NCBI RefSeq assembly: GCF_000725485.1
Contig: NZ_JOAG01000048.1
Coordinates: forward strand, 68,994-132,993
Length of the DNA: 64,000 bases
Direction of reading: 5' to 3'
From: Nonomuraea candida
Lineage (GTDB): Bacteria > Actinomycetota > Actinomycetes > Streptosporangiales > Streptosporangiaceae
Of the stretch, positions 8,445 through 16,532 are shown piece by piece (position 1 is the stretch's first letter; the number at the start of each line of letters is the position of its first letter). The translations under genes and the position numbers were made by a program. The notes under the pieces were generated by a model, which was not told the DNA's origin, did not search any database, and saw nothing but the letters and a program-made list of their open reading frames with translations.

Positions 8445-9478
8445 GGGCGGCACTCTGGTACGGGGCCGGGGACGTCCGGGTCGAGGACGTGCCGGTGCGG
8501 CCGCCCGGGCCCGGGGAGGTGACGATCGAGGTGGCGTACTGCGGCATCTGCGGCAGTGACCTGCACGAGTACGCCGACGGGCCGCACGCGATCCCCGTCG
8601 GCGCGCCGCATCCGGAGTCCGGCGTGGCCGCGCCGATCGTCCTGGGGCACGAGTTCTGCGGCACCGTGCGCGACGTGGGCGGCGGCGTCACCGGTCTCGT
8701 CCCGGGCGACCGGGTGGCGGTGGAGCCGCACTACCGGTGCGGGATCTGCCCGCGGTGCCGGGCGGGGGAGTACAACATCTGCCGGCATTTCGGGTTCGCC
8801 GGGCTGATGGGGCACGGCGGGCTGGCCGAGTGCGCGACCGTGCCCGCGTACATGCTGCACCGGCTGCCCGCCGCCGTCTCCCTGGAGCAGGCGGCGGTGT
8901 TCGAGCCGGCGGCCGTGGCCCTGCACGCGGTGCGCCGGGCCGCGGTCCGGCCCGGCGAGAGCGTGGCCGTCCTCGGCCTGGGGCCGATCGGGCTGCTCGT
9001 CACCCTGCTCGCCGCCCGCCACGGCGCCGGCCGCGTCGTCGCCGCCGACCGTTCCCCGGCCCGCCGCGAGCTGGCCCTGCGCCTGGGCGCCGCCGAGGTG
9101 GGCGCGGACCTCGCCGGCGTGACCGGCGGCGAGGGGGTGGACGTGGCGTTCGAGGCGGCCGGCTCGCAGGACACCCTGCGCGCCTGCCTGGCCGCCACCC
9201 GGCGGGGCGGGCGGGTCATGTTCGTCGGCCTGGCCGGCACGGTCAGCCTGGACGCGTTCGCGCTGGTGAACAACGAGCACACCCTCCTGACCAGCGTCGG
9301 CTATCGCGACGCGTATCCGGAGCTGATCCGCCTGGTGGCCGAGGAGGGCGTGGACCTGGCCGGGATCGTCACCGCCACCGTCCCGCTGGAGCACGTCGTC
9401 CGTGACGGGTTCGAGGCGCTGCTGCGCGGACAGGAGCAGATCAAGGTGCTGGTACGCCCGGCGGAGCGGCGGCCGTGA
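8441..9478 (+). CDS. Zinc-dependent alcohol dehydrogenase (2,3-butanediol / sorbitol dehydrogenase-like)
   Basis: 345 residues. Medium-chain dehydrogenase with catalytic zinc ligands C37 (CGICGSDLHEY) and H70-E71 (LGHEFCG), structural zinc cysteines in YRCGICPRCRAGEYNIC, and the NAD-binding motif GLGPIG. The insert PHAIPVGAPHPESG between the catalytic ligands resembles (R,R)-butanediol dehydrogenase relatives. The start overlaps the MFS stop codon. In this operon it would oxidise a secondary alcohol to the ketone that the cupin dioxygenase could cleave; that reaction order is my inference. Confidence 0.88.
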   Translation: MRAALWYGAGDVRVEDVPVRPPGPGEVTIEVAYCGICGSDLHEYADGPHAIPVGAPHPESGVAAPIVLGHEFCGTVRDVGGGVTGLVPGDRVAVEPHYRCGICPRCRAGEYNICRHFGFAGLMGHGGLAECATVPAYMLHRLPAAVSLEQAAVFEPAAVALHAVRRAAVRPGESVAVLGLGPIGLLVTLLAARHGAGRVVAADRSPARRELALRLGAAEVGADLAGVTGGEGVDVAFEAAGSQDTLRACLAATRRGGRVMFVGLAGTVSLDAFALVNNEHTLLTSVGYRDAYPELIRLVAEEGVDLAGIVTATVPLEHVVRDGFEALLRGQEQIKVLVRPAERRP

Positions 9479-9559
9479 GCGGGGACGGAGGCTACCTGGC
9501 GGCGTGATCCGTGACCTAAGCTGAGTCCCCCTGACATGCGCGAACATCAGGAGGTCGCC

Positions 9560-10576
9560 TTGTCCGCCCTCTCCGTGATCTCCCGGGCCACCACCGAGCA
9601 CGTCGATCCCGCCGACCGCATCGACTACTGGCAGGACTACAACCGCAAGGCGCTGGTGGGCCTGTCCTGCACGTCCTACTCCGAGCGGGGCCTGCTGGCC
9701 AGGCAGACCAACCTGGAGCTGGGCGGGCTGCGCCTGGCCGAGATCACCGGCAACGCCCACGCCATCGAGCGCAGCCCGCAGACGGTCAGGTCGGCGCCCA
9801 AGGACTCGGTGTTCGCGACCCTGCTGCTCAAGGGGGAGGCGGTGTTCCTGCACGAGAACGGCTGCCTGGCGGCCACGGCGGGCGAGCTGGTCGTCTACGA
9901 CACGCGCAGGCCGTACCTGTTCGGGTTCTCCTCCTCGATGCGGCAGATCCTGGTGGACGTGCCCCGCGAGGTGTTCGCCCGCGAGTGCGTGGGCGGCGGC
10001 GTGCCCGGGCCGGCATCGTCCCGTCCGGCGTCGTCGGGGCCGACGTTGTCCGGGCCGATGCTGTTCGGGCGGGGCACCGCGCGGGAGGGGGCGCTGGTGG
10101 CGGCGCTGGGCTCGCTGCTGGGCGGGCTGGCCGCGCTGCGTGACGGGCACGATCCCGCCGACGCCGAGCGGGCCGTGCTCGACCTGCTGCGGCAGCTCGC
10201 CGAGGAGCGCACGGGCGGCCGGCCGGGGCCGGGCGCGTACCGCTCGCAGCTCATCGTGGCCGAGGACTACATCGAGCGCCACCTGCACGACCCCTGCCTG
10301 GGCGCGGCGCAGGTGGCCGGCGTCATGGGCGTCTCCGTACGGCACCTGGCGCGCATCTTCGAGCCGAGCGGCACGACCCCGGCACGGCACATCATGGAAC
10401 GCCGCCTGACCAGGGCGTACGAAGCGCTGACCGGCCCCGGGGCGGCGGCGACGACGATCGCCGACGTCGCGCACCGGTGGGGGTTCTCCAGCCAGGCCCA
10501 CTTCGCCCGCCTCTTCCGCGCCCGGTTCGGCCTCACCCCGAGCGAGGCCCGCGCCCGGCGGGAGCCGGCCACGTAG
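9560..10576 (+). CDS. AraC-family transcriptional regulator
   Basis: 338 residues from the TTG at 9560, which has an ideal AGGAGG five bases upstream; an ATG at 9536 in the same frame would add eight residues. The N-terminal 190 residues form the AraC ligand-binding type 2 domain (VDPADRIDYWQDYNRKALVGL), with a low-complexity insert PASSRPASSGPTLSGP near 155-170. The C-terminus carries both AraC helix-turn-helices (LGAAQVAGVMGVSVRHLARIFEPSGTTP and TTIADVAHRWGFSSQAHFARLFRARFG). It lies 81 bp downstream of the cupin-MFS-dehydrogenase operon on the same strand and is a likely activator of it (inference). Confidence 0.88.
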   Translation: MSALSVISRATTEHVDPADRIDYWQDYNRKALVGLSCTSYSERGLLARQTNLELGGLRLAEITGNAHAIERSPQTVRSAPKDSVFATLLLKGEAVFLHENGCLAATAGELVVYDTRRPYLFGFSSSMRQILVDVPREVFARECVGGGVPGPASSRPASSGPTLSGPMLFGRGTAREGALVAALGSLLGGLAALRDGHDPADAERAVLDLLRQLAEERTGGRPGPGAYRSQLIVAEDYIERHLHDPCLGAAQVAGVMGVSVRHLARIFEPSGTTPARHIMERRLTRAYEALTGPGAAATTIADVAHRWGFSSQAHFARLFRARFGLTPSEARARREPAT

Positions 10577-10655
10577 GCGGGGCGCCGGAGACCGGCGTGC
10601 CTGCCGGGTCCGTGCCTGCCGGGTCCGTGCAGGCACCCTTGCCCGGGGAGCTGGG

Positions 10656-11741
10656 TCAGTGCGGTGTGAAGTCGGGGTAGTAGGCCGCGGCCGCGGTGGC
10701 GGTGTCGATGTTCCGCGGGAACAGCGCGGCTTCGTAGGCGCGGATCGCCGCGTCGATGTCCTCGGGCCGCTCGGCGATGGCGTTGCCGAGCCGGCCGGCG
10801 TCGTACAGCGCCCAGTTCGCCCCTTCGCCGTCCGGCGGCGCCAGGTGGGCGGCGTCTCCCATGAGCGTGACCCCGGGGACATGCTCCCAGCGGTGCCCGA
10901 TCGGCAGCCCGTACAAGGGGCGGAAGATCGGCGGGATGTCGCTGTCGGCGACCAGCGCGACCAGCTCCGGCGCCCACCCCTCGAACATCGCCGCGACCGT
11001 GCGGGCGGCGGCGGGGCCGTCGGTGAAGTCGATGCCGTCGAACCAGTCGAGCGGCTGGTCGAACATGGCGTAGGAGTGCAGGGTGTCCGCGCGCTCGCGC
11101 TGCACGCCCAGACCGATGCGGGTGGTCTCGTCGTAGGCGGTCATCGACCCGCCGCCGACCAGCGCCAGGGTGGCCGGGTGCCGGGTGTCGCTCTCGTACA
11201 GGTACGTCTCGACCATCGAGCGTCCGGCGTAGGAGGGCGTGGCGTCGGACAGCAGCGGCCGGACCTTCGACCAGGCGCCGTCGGCGCCGACGAGGACGTC
11301 GGTGACCACCGTCGATCCGTTGGCGAAGGCCACTTCGTGACGACCGTCCGGGAGGGTCCGAACCGTCTGGGTCTTGTGGCCCCAGACGACCGTGCCGGCG
11401 GGCAGGGACTCCAGCAGCAACTGCCGGAGCTCGCCGCGCTGCACCTCGGGGCGGCCTGCGGCGGGGTCGTCGGGCCGGTCCGCCAGGATGGTGCCGTCGG
11501 GCGCCACGTCGCGGGATGCCTGGCGGCCTTCGAGGATGAGGGATCGGAAGCCGTCCATCAGGCCGGCGGCACGAATTCCGTGCTGCCCGTTGTAGTCGTG
11601 GATGTCGAGCATGCCGCCCTGGCCCCGGGCCTGCGCGGACGCCTCCGCCTCGTACACCGTGGACGGGATGCCGTGCACGGCCAGGGTTCGTGCCAGTGTC
11701 AGTCCGGCAAGACCGGCACCGATGATCGTAATCTGAGTCAT
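10656..11741 (-). CDS. FAD-dependent monooxygenase, TetX-like
   Basis: 361 residues, class A flavoprotein monooxygenase. The N-terminus has the FAD dinucleotide motif (ITIIGAGLAGLTLARTL), then GGMLDIHDYNGQ, which resembles the corresponding stretch of tetracycline-inactivating TetX enzymes, VLVGADGAWSKVR (the DG motif) and VTLMGDAAHLAPPDGEGAN (the GD motif). Such enzymes hydroxylate aromatic or polyketide substrates with NADPH and oxygen. A MarR gene lies 84 bp upstream on the same strand, giving a regulator-plus-oxygenase operon typical of xenobiotic defence. Activity on tetracyclines is possible but cannot be inferred from sequence alone. Confidence 0.88.
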   Translation of the reverse strand: MTQITIIGAGLAGLTLARTLAVHGIPSTVYEAEASAQARGQGGMLDIHDYNGQHGIRAAGLMDGFRSLILEGRQASRDVAPDGTILADRPDDPAAGRPEVQRGELRQLLLESLPAGTVVWGHKTQTVRTLPDGRHEVAFANGSTVVTDVLVGADGAWSKVRPLLSDATPSYAGRSMVETYLYESDTRHPATLALVGGGSMTAYDETTRIGLGVQRERADTLHSYAMFDQPLDWFDGIDFTDGPAAARTVAAMFEGWAPELVALVADSDIPPIFRPLYGLPIGHRWEHVPGVTLMGDAAHLAPPDGEGANWALYDAGRLGNAIAERPEDIDAAIRAYEAALFPRNIDTATAAAAYYPDFTPH

Positions 11742-11825
11742 GCGTGCGTTCCTTACTGTTCTTGGTCGAACCGGCGGTCCTGCCCGCGAGGGCTCCCGGC
11801 CGTCGCGCGGGGTGACAGGGCCGGG

Positions 11826-12266
11826 TCAGGGGGAGCCGGGCGGCTCGATCCTGGAGGCGAGCTGCTCCAGGAGGTCGTGGAGCAGCGCCCGCCCTTCGGG
11901 GCCCAGCGGCGCGAGGATCGACTCCTCGACGCGGTCCATGGCCTCTTCGAAACCCTGGATCAGCTCGGCGCCCGCCGGGGTGACCCGCACCCGGCGGCTG
12001 CGCGTGTCGCCCTCCTGCGTCCGGCGTTCCACGAGTCCGCGCCGCTCCAGCCCGGCCAGAAGCCGCGAGACACCCGGCGCGCTGGTGCGCATGGCCCGGG
12101 CGACGTCACGCTGGATGGCCTCCGGGTTCTTCGACAGGTACGCCAGCACGGCGCTCTGCTCGTGGGTGAGGCCGCGTTCCCGTATCCAGTCGTCGGCGAT
12201 GCGCCGCTGGCCCCACACGACCCGCCGCATCAGCTCCAACGTGCTCTCTCGCGCCAACCCGCTCAT
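11826..12266 (-). CDS. MarR-family transcriptional regulator
   Basis: 146 residues. The winged helix-turn-helix is clear: AIQRDVARAMRTSAPGVSRLLAGLERRGLVERR followed by the wing GDTRSRRVRVT. I chose ATG 12266 (MSGLARES); ATG 12284 and GTG 12311 are in-frame alternatives, and none has a strong ribosome site, so a leaderless or very short leader transcript is possible. The start overlaps a GTTAAC-rich inverted repeat, a probable autoregulatory operator. The TetX-like monooxygenase gene follows 84 bp downstream, so a phenolic or antibiotic ligand probably derepresses both (inference). Confidence 0.86.
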   Translation of the reverse strand: MSGLARESTLELMRRVVWGQRRIADDWIRERGLTHEQSAVLAYLSKNPEAIQRDVARAMRTSAPGVSRLLAGLERRGLVERRTQEGDTRSRRVRVTPAGAELIQGFEEAMDRVEESILAPLGPEGRALLHDLLEQLASRIEPPGSP

Positions 12267-12299
12267 AGTTAACACGTTAACCATTGCGCTGTTAACTAT
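12265..12299. promoter_or_regulatory. MarR operator: ATAGTTAAC inverted repeat with a third GTTAAC
   Basis: ATAGTTAAC (12265-12273) and GTTAACTAT (12291-12299) form a perfect 9-bp inverted repeat with a 17-bp spacer that contains another GTTAAC (12276-12281). The array covers the start codon and presumed promoter of the MarR gene, so binding would block its own operon. Symmetry is seen directly; the identity of the binder is inferred from position. Confidence 0.6.
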
Positions 12300-12316
12300 C
12301 AAATCGGACACCTAGC

Positions 12317-12478
12317 ACCGACGGCGAGGTGACCAGGCTGCTCGGCCTCGGCGCCGTCAAGAGGGATGTGGGCCAGGGCCCGGGCCGAAGCTGGGTGGTC
12401 ATGGCCGACCCCGAGGGCAACGAGTTCTGCGTCCTGCGCACCCTGGCGGTGACGCGCCCCAGCCAGGCGTGGTGGTGA
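12317..12478 (+). pseudogene. Remnant of a VOC (glyoxalase/bleomycin resistance-like) protein gene
   Basis: An open frame with no start codon ends at TGA 12478 and reads TDGEVTRLLGLGAVKRDVGQ, then SWVVMADPEGNEFCVLR, which is the C-terminal half of a vicinal-oxygen-chelate domain (the D-PEGNEF-C-VLR ending is diagnostic). Upstream in the same frame a stop occurs at 12293 and the N-terminal half is absent, replaced by the MarR operator. About 54 residues remain out of the roughly 110-120 usual for the family. This is a truncated, presumably dead gene. Confidence 0.7.
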
Positions 12479-12568
12479 GGGTGAGGTGCGCGGCTGCGGG
12501 GGATTGTCGGAGATGATCTCTAGGGTGCCACGCATGACGTGTGCACCTACTCGTACGGAGGCGTCCTC

Positions 12569-15500
12569 ATGACGGCATGGACGCGCATCAGCGACCTCAT
12601 CACCGCCCGCGACGCCACCGGCCTGGCCGACCTCGTGATCACCCTGTCCGGCGACGACCGCGCCGAGGCCGCGCGGCGCCTGCCGGACCTGCGCAGGACC
12701 CTGCGCGCGGCCGCCGACCGGGAGGCACACGCACGCTGGTCCGGCGGAAGCGGCGAATGGGACGGCGAGGGCTGGGACGGCGAGGGCTGGGACGGCAGGT
12801 CGGGGGATGGCATCGGCGGGCACGGGGAGGTGCTGCGGATCGCGGGCGCGGGCGTGCTGGGCGGTCCGGCCACCACGGTCGCCTGGCTGACCAGGCGCGA
12901 GTTCGCCGGCCGCGGGTCCAGGGTGACGGAGGTGGCCAGGGTGCTGGCCGCGCGCCCGGCCGCCTGGCAGGCCGAGGTCGCCGTACGGCTGGCGAAGAAG
13001 ATCCGCACGGCCGACGACCGCACCGCACCACTGGCACTGGCGCTGCTGCGGGCCTGCGGCGCCCCGCCGCCCGAGCACGACCCGCTCGTGCTCGCCTGGC
13101 TGCGCGCCGGGCCGTCCGACGACGACCCGCTGATCGGGCCCCTGCTGCCGCGCGTCTTCGAGGCCGAGGGCGCCGGCCGCGAGTTACGCGAGGAGCGGAT
13201 CGAGCCCCGGCCCACCCGCTGGCCGGCCCTGATCGTCCGGCTCCAGGCCGCGGGCCGGATCTCGCGTGCGGAGCTGCTGGACGGGTGCCTGCGCCGCTTC
13301 CTGTGCGGCGGCGACGCGATCAGCCTGCGCTTCTTCGTCCGCCTGCACCACCTGCTCGACCCCACGCCGCAGGAGAGCGCGGCCCGGCGCCGCGACTACC
13401 TGCGGCTGCTGCCCGCCGCACCCGGCACGGTCGCCGAGCTGGCCCTCGCCCAGCTCAGGAGCGCCGGCCCGGACCCGGCGGACGAGGCCGCCGAGGCGAT
13501 CGGCGCGCTGACCTTCCGGCCCGAGGCCAAGCTCGCCCTCGAGGGCCTGCGCCGGCTCGAACGGGAGCTGCCACGCGCCTCCGCACTGGCCTCCGCACTG
13601 GCCTCCGCGCCGACCTCCGCGATGACCTCCGCGCCGACCTCCGCGATGACCTCCGCGCTGGCCTCTGCGCTGGCCTCTGCGCTGGCCTCCGCGTTCGGGC
13701 ACGCCTCGTACGAGGTCCAGGGCCGCGCGGCCAGGATCGCACTCAAGCACGCCGCCGCCCTCGCCCCGGCGGGAGAGGTCATCGCCGAGGCCGTGCCGAT
13801 GCTGCCGGCGGCGCTCGGCGCGCGGGTCGCGGCTGTGTACGGCGGGCAGGCGGCGGCCCCGGAGCAGACCGAGGTGTTCACCCCGCCGCCGCTGCCCGCG
13901 CCGTCCGTGCCCGGGCCGCTCCCCGAGCCCACCCTGGACCTGCCGTGGAACATCTACCAGTGGCCCGACTACGAGCGGTGGCTGGCCGCCTTCGTCCGGG
14001 CGGCGGCCGGTGACCGGGAGAAGCTGCGGCGCACGCTGGCCGAGGGCTCCGGGCGCGACGCCTCCTACCTGTTCCAGCGCGACACCTGGGCCGACACCCG
14101 ATCCTGGTTCGCCGCGATGGAGCAGGAGGTGTTGTCGCCCGGCGCCGACCCCGGCCCGGCCGAGCCGGAGCCCGTCGACCCCTGGGCGGGGATGAGCTTC
14201 CAGGTCCACGTCACCCCCGTCCCGGAGGACGAGGACCCGGAACTCGACGCGCCCGGGCAGCCGGACCTCGGTGCGGCGGAGCAGATCGAGGGCGATGCGG
14301 CGGACCCGGGGGAGCAGATCGAGGGTGATGCGGCGGAGGAGCCGGAGGAGCCGGGGCGGTTCTTCGGCGAGCTGCCCGACCACGTACGCGAGGAGATCTT
14401 CGAACAGCTCCTGGGCATCGGCGTGTCCAAGGAGCGCGTGGCGGCCATGCGCGACGGGCTGCCCATCCCCCCGCCCGCGCCCGGCGAACCACGCGGCTAC
14501 CGCGTCGGCTTCGCCTACAGCGGGCCCCGGCCGCTGTTCGCCAAGCCCGAGCCGCCCGACCCGGCGGTGGAGTCGCGGCGCAGGCGCCGCCTGCCGCAGC
14601 CGGCGTGGGTCTCGCCGCCGCACCTGTTCCTGCTGCACCGGCTCTGCGAGATCTACGAGGCGCTGCGGGCGGGGACGCTGCCGCCCCTGCTGCTGTCCAC
14701 GCCCACGCTCATGACCGGCCACCTCGACCCGGACGTGCTGGTGGACCGGCTGGCCGAGTGCGCGGCGGCGGGCGCCGAGCCGCTGCCCGCCGACCTGGCG
14801 CAGGCGCTGATACGGCTGCCCCGGGGCCGCCACCCGCACGCCGCGGAAGGAGCCGCGCGCGTCGGCTCGGCGGCCGGGGCCACGGCAGCCGCCTGGCTGG
14901 CGGGGGAGGGGCTGCCCGACCCGGAGACGGGCCTGCGGTGGGGTTACCTGGACGGCGCCATCGACCGGTACTTCGACGAGCACCCGCCGGGCCATCGCCC
15001 GTACGAGATCCGGCTGGTGCCGCGGCTGCGGGCCGAGCCGACCGGCCACGAGCTGATCGACGAGCTGCTGCTGAGCGAGCCGTCGCGGTGGCGCTGGGAC
15101 GACCACGGCACCGAGCAGGGCTGGTGGCCGGCGGTCCTGCCGTCGCACCGGGAGGTCGTGGCGCTCAACTACCTGCCGTTCCTGATGTATCCGACGGTCG
15201 CGCCGCAGTTCGTGCACGCGCTGGCCGACGCCGACGGGCCCGCGGGGGAGGCGATGGCGCTCACCCTGGCCTGGTTCGTGGCCGCCGGGCACCAGGAGGC
15301 GGCGCCGCTGCTGCTGCGCATGGCGGCCAGGGGTGACCTGCCGGCCGAGGCGGTGGGTGAGCAGGTCGCGCTGCTGCTGCGGCGCTCGCCGCGGTTCGAG
15401 GAGCGCCGGGTGGTCCGGGTGCTGGCGGAGGCGGCGCGGCAGGGCGCGTACGCCGCGGTCTGGCGGCTGCTCACCACCTTGCTGCCCGTCCTGCTGCCCG

Positions 15501-15673
15501 CCCCCGGCGAGCGCCCGCTCACCTGGCACACCGAGGCGATGACGCTCGCGGCCGACACGGCGACCTGGGCGGGGGCGCGCGGCGCGATCCCGCAGGTGAC
15601 GGCGTACGTGGCGGCCGGGGGCCGCAGCCGCTTCGTCCGAGAATGCGCCCGCCTGCAGAACCAGCTCGCCTGA
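12569..15673 (+). CDS. Large DUF6493-type protein of unknown function
   Basis: 1034 residues, cytosolic, no signal peptide. The start MTAWTRISDLI follows ACGGAGG. The protein looks like an alpha-helical repeat (HEAT/ARM-like) scaffold: many leucine/alanine-rich helices such as LRRTLRAAADRE and LLRRSPRFEERRVVRVLAEAA. It resembles actinobacterial DUF6493 proteins (recognised by style, not verified). Three low-complexity inserts interrupt it: WDGEG repeats near residues 64-76, ASAL/TSAM repeats near 337-375, and EQIEGDAA repeats near 571-592. The conserved-looking C-terminal half contains the GFAYSGPRPLFAKPEPP and PPHLFLLHRLCEIYEAL segments. It stands alone between the VOC remnant and a convergent HxlR gene. 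Role unknown. Confidence 0.75.
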   Translation: MTAWTRISDLITARDATGLADLVITLSGDDRAEAARRLPDLRRTLRAAADREAHARWSGGSGEWDGEGWDGEGWDGRSGDGIGGHGEVLRIAGAGVLGGPATTVAWLTRREFAGRGSRVTEVARVLAARPAAWQAEVAVRLAKKIRTADDRTAPLALALLRACGAPPPEHDPLVLAWLRAGPSDDDPLIGPLLPRVFEAEGAGRELREERIEPRPTRWPALIVRLQAAGRISRAELLDGCLRRFLCGGDAISLRFFVRLHHLLDPTPQESAARRRDYLRLLPAAPGTVAELALAQLRSAGPDPADEAAEAIGALTFRPEAKLALEGLRRLERELPRASALASALASAPTSAMTSAPTSAMTSALASALASALASAFGHASYEVQGRAARIALKHAAALAPAGEVIAEAVPMLPAALGARVAAVYGGQAAAPEQTEVFTPPPLPAPSVPGPLPEPTLDLPWNIYQWPDYERWLAAFVRAAAGDREKLRRTLAEGSGRDASYLFQRDTWADTRSWFAAMEQEVLSPGADPGPAEPEPVDPWAGMSFQVHVTPVPEDEDPELDAPGQPDLGAAEQIEGDAADPGEQIEGDAAEEPEEPGRFFGELPDHVREEIFEQLLGIGVSKERVAAMRDGLPIPPPAPGEPRGYRVGFAYSGPRPLFAKPEPPDPAVESRRRRRLPQPAWVSPPHLFLLHRLCEIYEALRAGTLPPLLLSTPTLMTGHLDPDVLVDRLAECAAAGAEPLPADLAQALIRLPRGRHPHAAEGAARVGSAAGATAAAWLAGEGLPDPETGLRWGYLDGAIDRYFDEHPPGHRPYEIRLVPRLRAEPTGHELIDELLLSEPSRWRWDDHGTEQGWWPAVLPSHREVVALNYLPFLMYPTVAPQFVHALADADGPAGEAMALTLAWFVAAGHQEAAPLLLRMAARGDLPAEAVGEQVALLLRRSPRFEERRVVRVLAEAARQGAYAAVWRLLTTLLPVLLPAPGERPLTWHTEAMTLAADTATWAGARGAIPQVTAYVAAGGRSRFVRECARLQNQLA
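13577..13693 (+). repeat. 12-bp in-frame tandem repeat inside the DUF6493-type gene
   Basis: Nearly ten copies of a 12-bp unit (variants of GCCTCCGCGCTG and ACCTCCGCGATG) encode alternating ASAL, ASAP and TSAM tetrapeptides. The period is a multiple of three, so copy-number change would not break the frame. A shorter 15-bp repeat (GACGGCGAGGGCTGG) lies near 12760-12795 in the same gene. Confidence 0.85.
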
Positions 15674-15689
15674 CCCGCCCCGCCCTCCG

Positions 15690-15829
15690 GCTGCGCGACC
15701 GGCTCGCCCCTCGCCCGGCGGGACCGGCTCGCCCGGCCCCATCCTGCGGGACCGGCTCGCCCGACCTCCCGCGGCGGGACCGGCCCGCCCGACCCTGCCC
15801 GGCGGGACCGGCCCGGCCGGCCCGCGCCG
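15690..15829. repeat. 28-bp intergenic tandem repeat
   Basis: Five consecutive units of about 28 bp, each starting GCGGGACCGGCTCGCCC or a close variant (clear units at 15718, 15746, 15774 and 15802, a diverged one before them). They fill half of the 294-bp space between the convergent DUF6493-type and HxlR genes. The rest of this gap shows no gene or clear terminator. Confidence 0.8.
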
Positions 15830-15967
15830 CCCCGCCGGTCCGTCGTTTCTGTCGCGACCTCGTCCACCGGGCCGACCACGATCCCGTACCGGTCCCCGCT
15901 GCGGCACGCGTCAACGGTGAGGCGGGGGCTTGCCGGGGGAAAACCCCGGCGCGGCCTCCGACATCCG

Positions 15968-16444
15968 TCAGCGGTGCGGCCCGCCGCTGTCGGCCCTGCG
16001 CACGCGGGTGGTGCCGGTGTCGAGGAGGGCGCCGTCGGCGCCGGCCGGCGCGATGCGCGGCACCGGCACGCCGTGCTGGTCGACCAGGGTGGAGTGGGCC
16101 TCGCCGGGCGCGAAGGCGTGGCGTTCGCCCCACTGCCGCAGCGTGAGGATGACGGGGAACAGATCGCGGCCGGCGTCGGTGAGCACGTACTCCTGGCGGC
16201 GCCCGGAGGGTGCGGCGCGCTGGGCGAGCAGCCCGTACGCGGTGAGCTTGCGCAGCCGGTCGGTGAGGATGTTGCGGGCGATGCCGGTGCGCCGCTGGAA
16301 CTCGGTGAACGACCGGGCCCCGTCCATGGCGTCGCGGACGATCAGCAGGCTCCACCTGTCGCCGACGAGGTCGAGCGTGCGGGCCACGGGACATTCGGGG
16401 TCGGTCCAGTCGAGATCCGGGACGCGCGTGGCGGTGCGCGGCAT
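15968..16444 (-). CDS. HxlR-family transcriptional regulator
   Basis: 158 residues. The winged helix-turn-helix is typical of HxlR: CPVARTLDLVGDRWSLLIVRDA, then FTEFQRRTGIARNILTDRLRKL and YGLLAQR with the wing YVLTDAGRDLFPVIL. ATG 16444 has a strong GGGAGG ribosome site seven bases upstream. The gene is divergent from an MFS transporter gene 88 bp away, and a perfect 9-bp inverted repeat lies in the shared promoter region. This regulator therefore likely controls the transporter and itself; HxlR proteins often respond to aldehydes, quinones or thiol stress (family knowledge, not shown here). Confidence 0.88.
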   Translation of the reverse strand: MPRTATRVPDLDWTDPECPVARTLDLVGDRWSLLIVRDAMDGARSFTEFQRRTGIARNILTDRLRKLTAYGLLAQRAAPSGRRQEYVLTDAGRDLFPVILTLRQWGERHAFAPGEAHSTLVDQHGVPVPRIAPAGADGALLDTGTTRVRRADSGGPHR

Positions 16445-16491
16445 GACACCTCCCGATGAATTGCGGATTGAAACCATTATGCCGTACGGTC

Positions 16492-16518
16492 CAATCAGTT
16501 TCGAATTGCAACTGATTG
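16492..16518. promoter_or_regulatory. HxlR operator candidate: CAATCAGTT inverted repeat
   Basis: CAATCAGTT (16492-16500) and AACTGATTG (16510-16518) are perfectly complementary 9-bp arms with a 9-bp spacer, 15 bp upstream of the MFS start and about 48 bp upstream of the HxlR start. The position between the divergent genes fits a shared operator. Confidence 0.6.
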
Positions 16519-16532
16519 AGGTCGGGGGTGCC

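Noticed and set aside
8168..10882. 904-codon minus-strand open frame
   Set aside because: It overlaps the dehydrogenase and AraC genes, whose domains are clear; its own composition is Arg/Pro-rich without motifs.
15690..15829. Possible CRISPR array
   Set aside because: Units are contiguous 28-mers with no unique spacers and no cas genes nearby.
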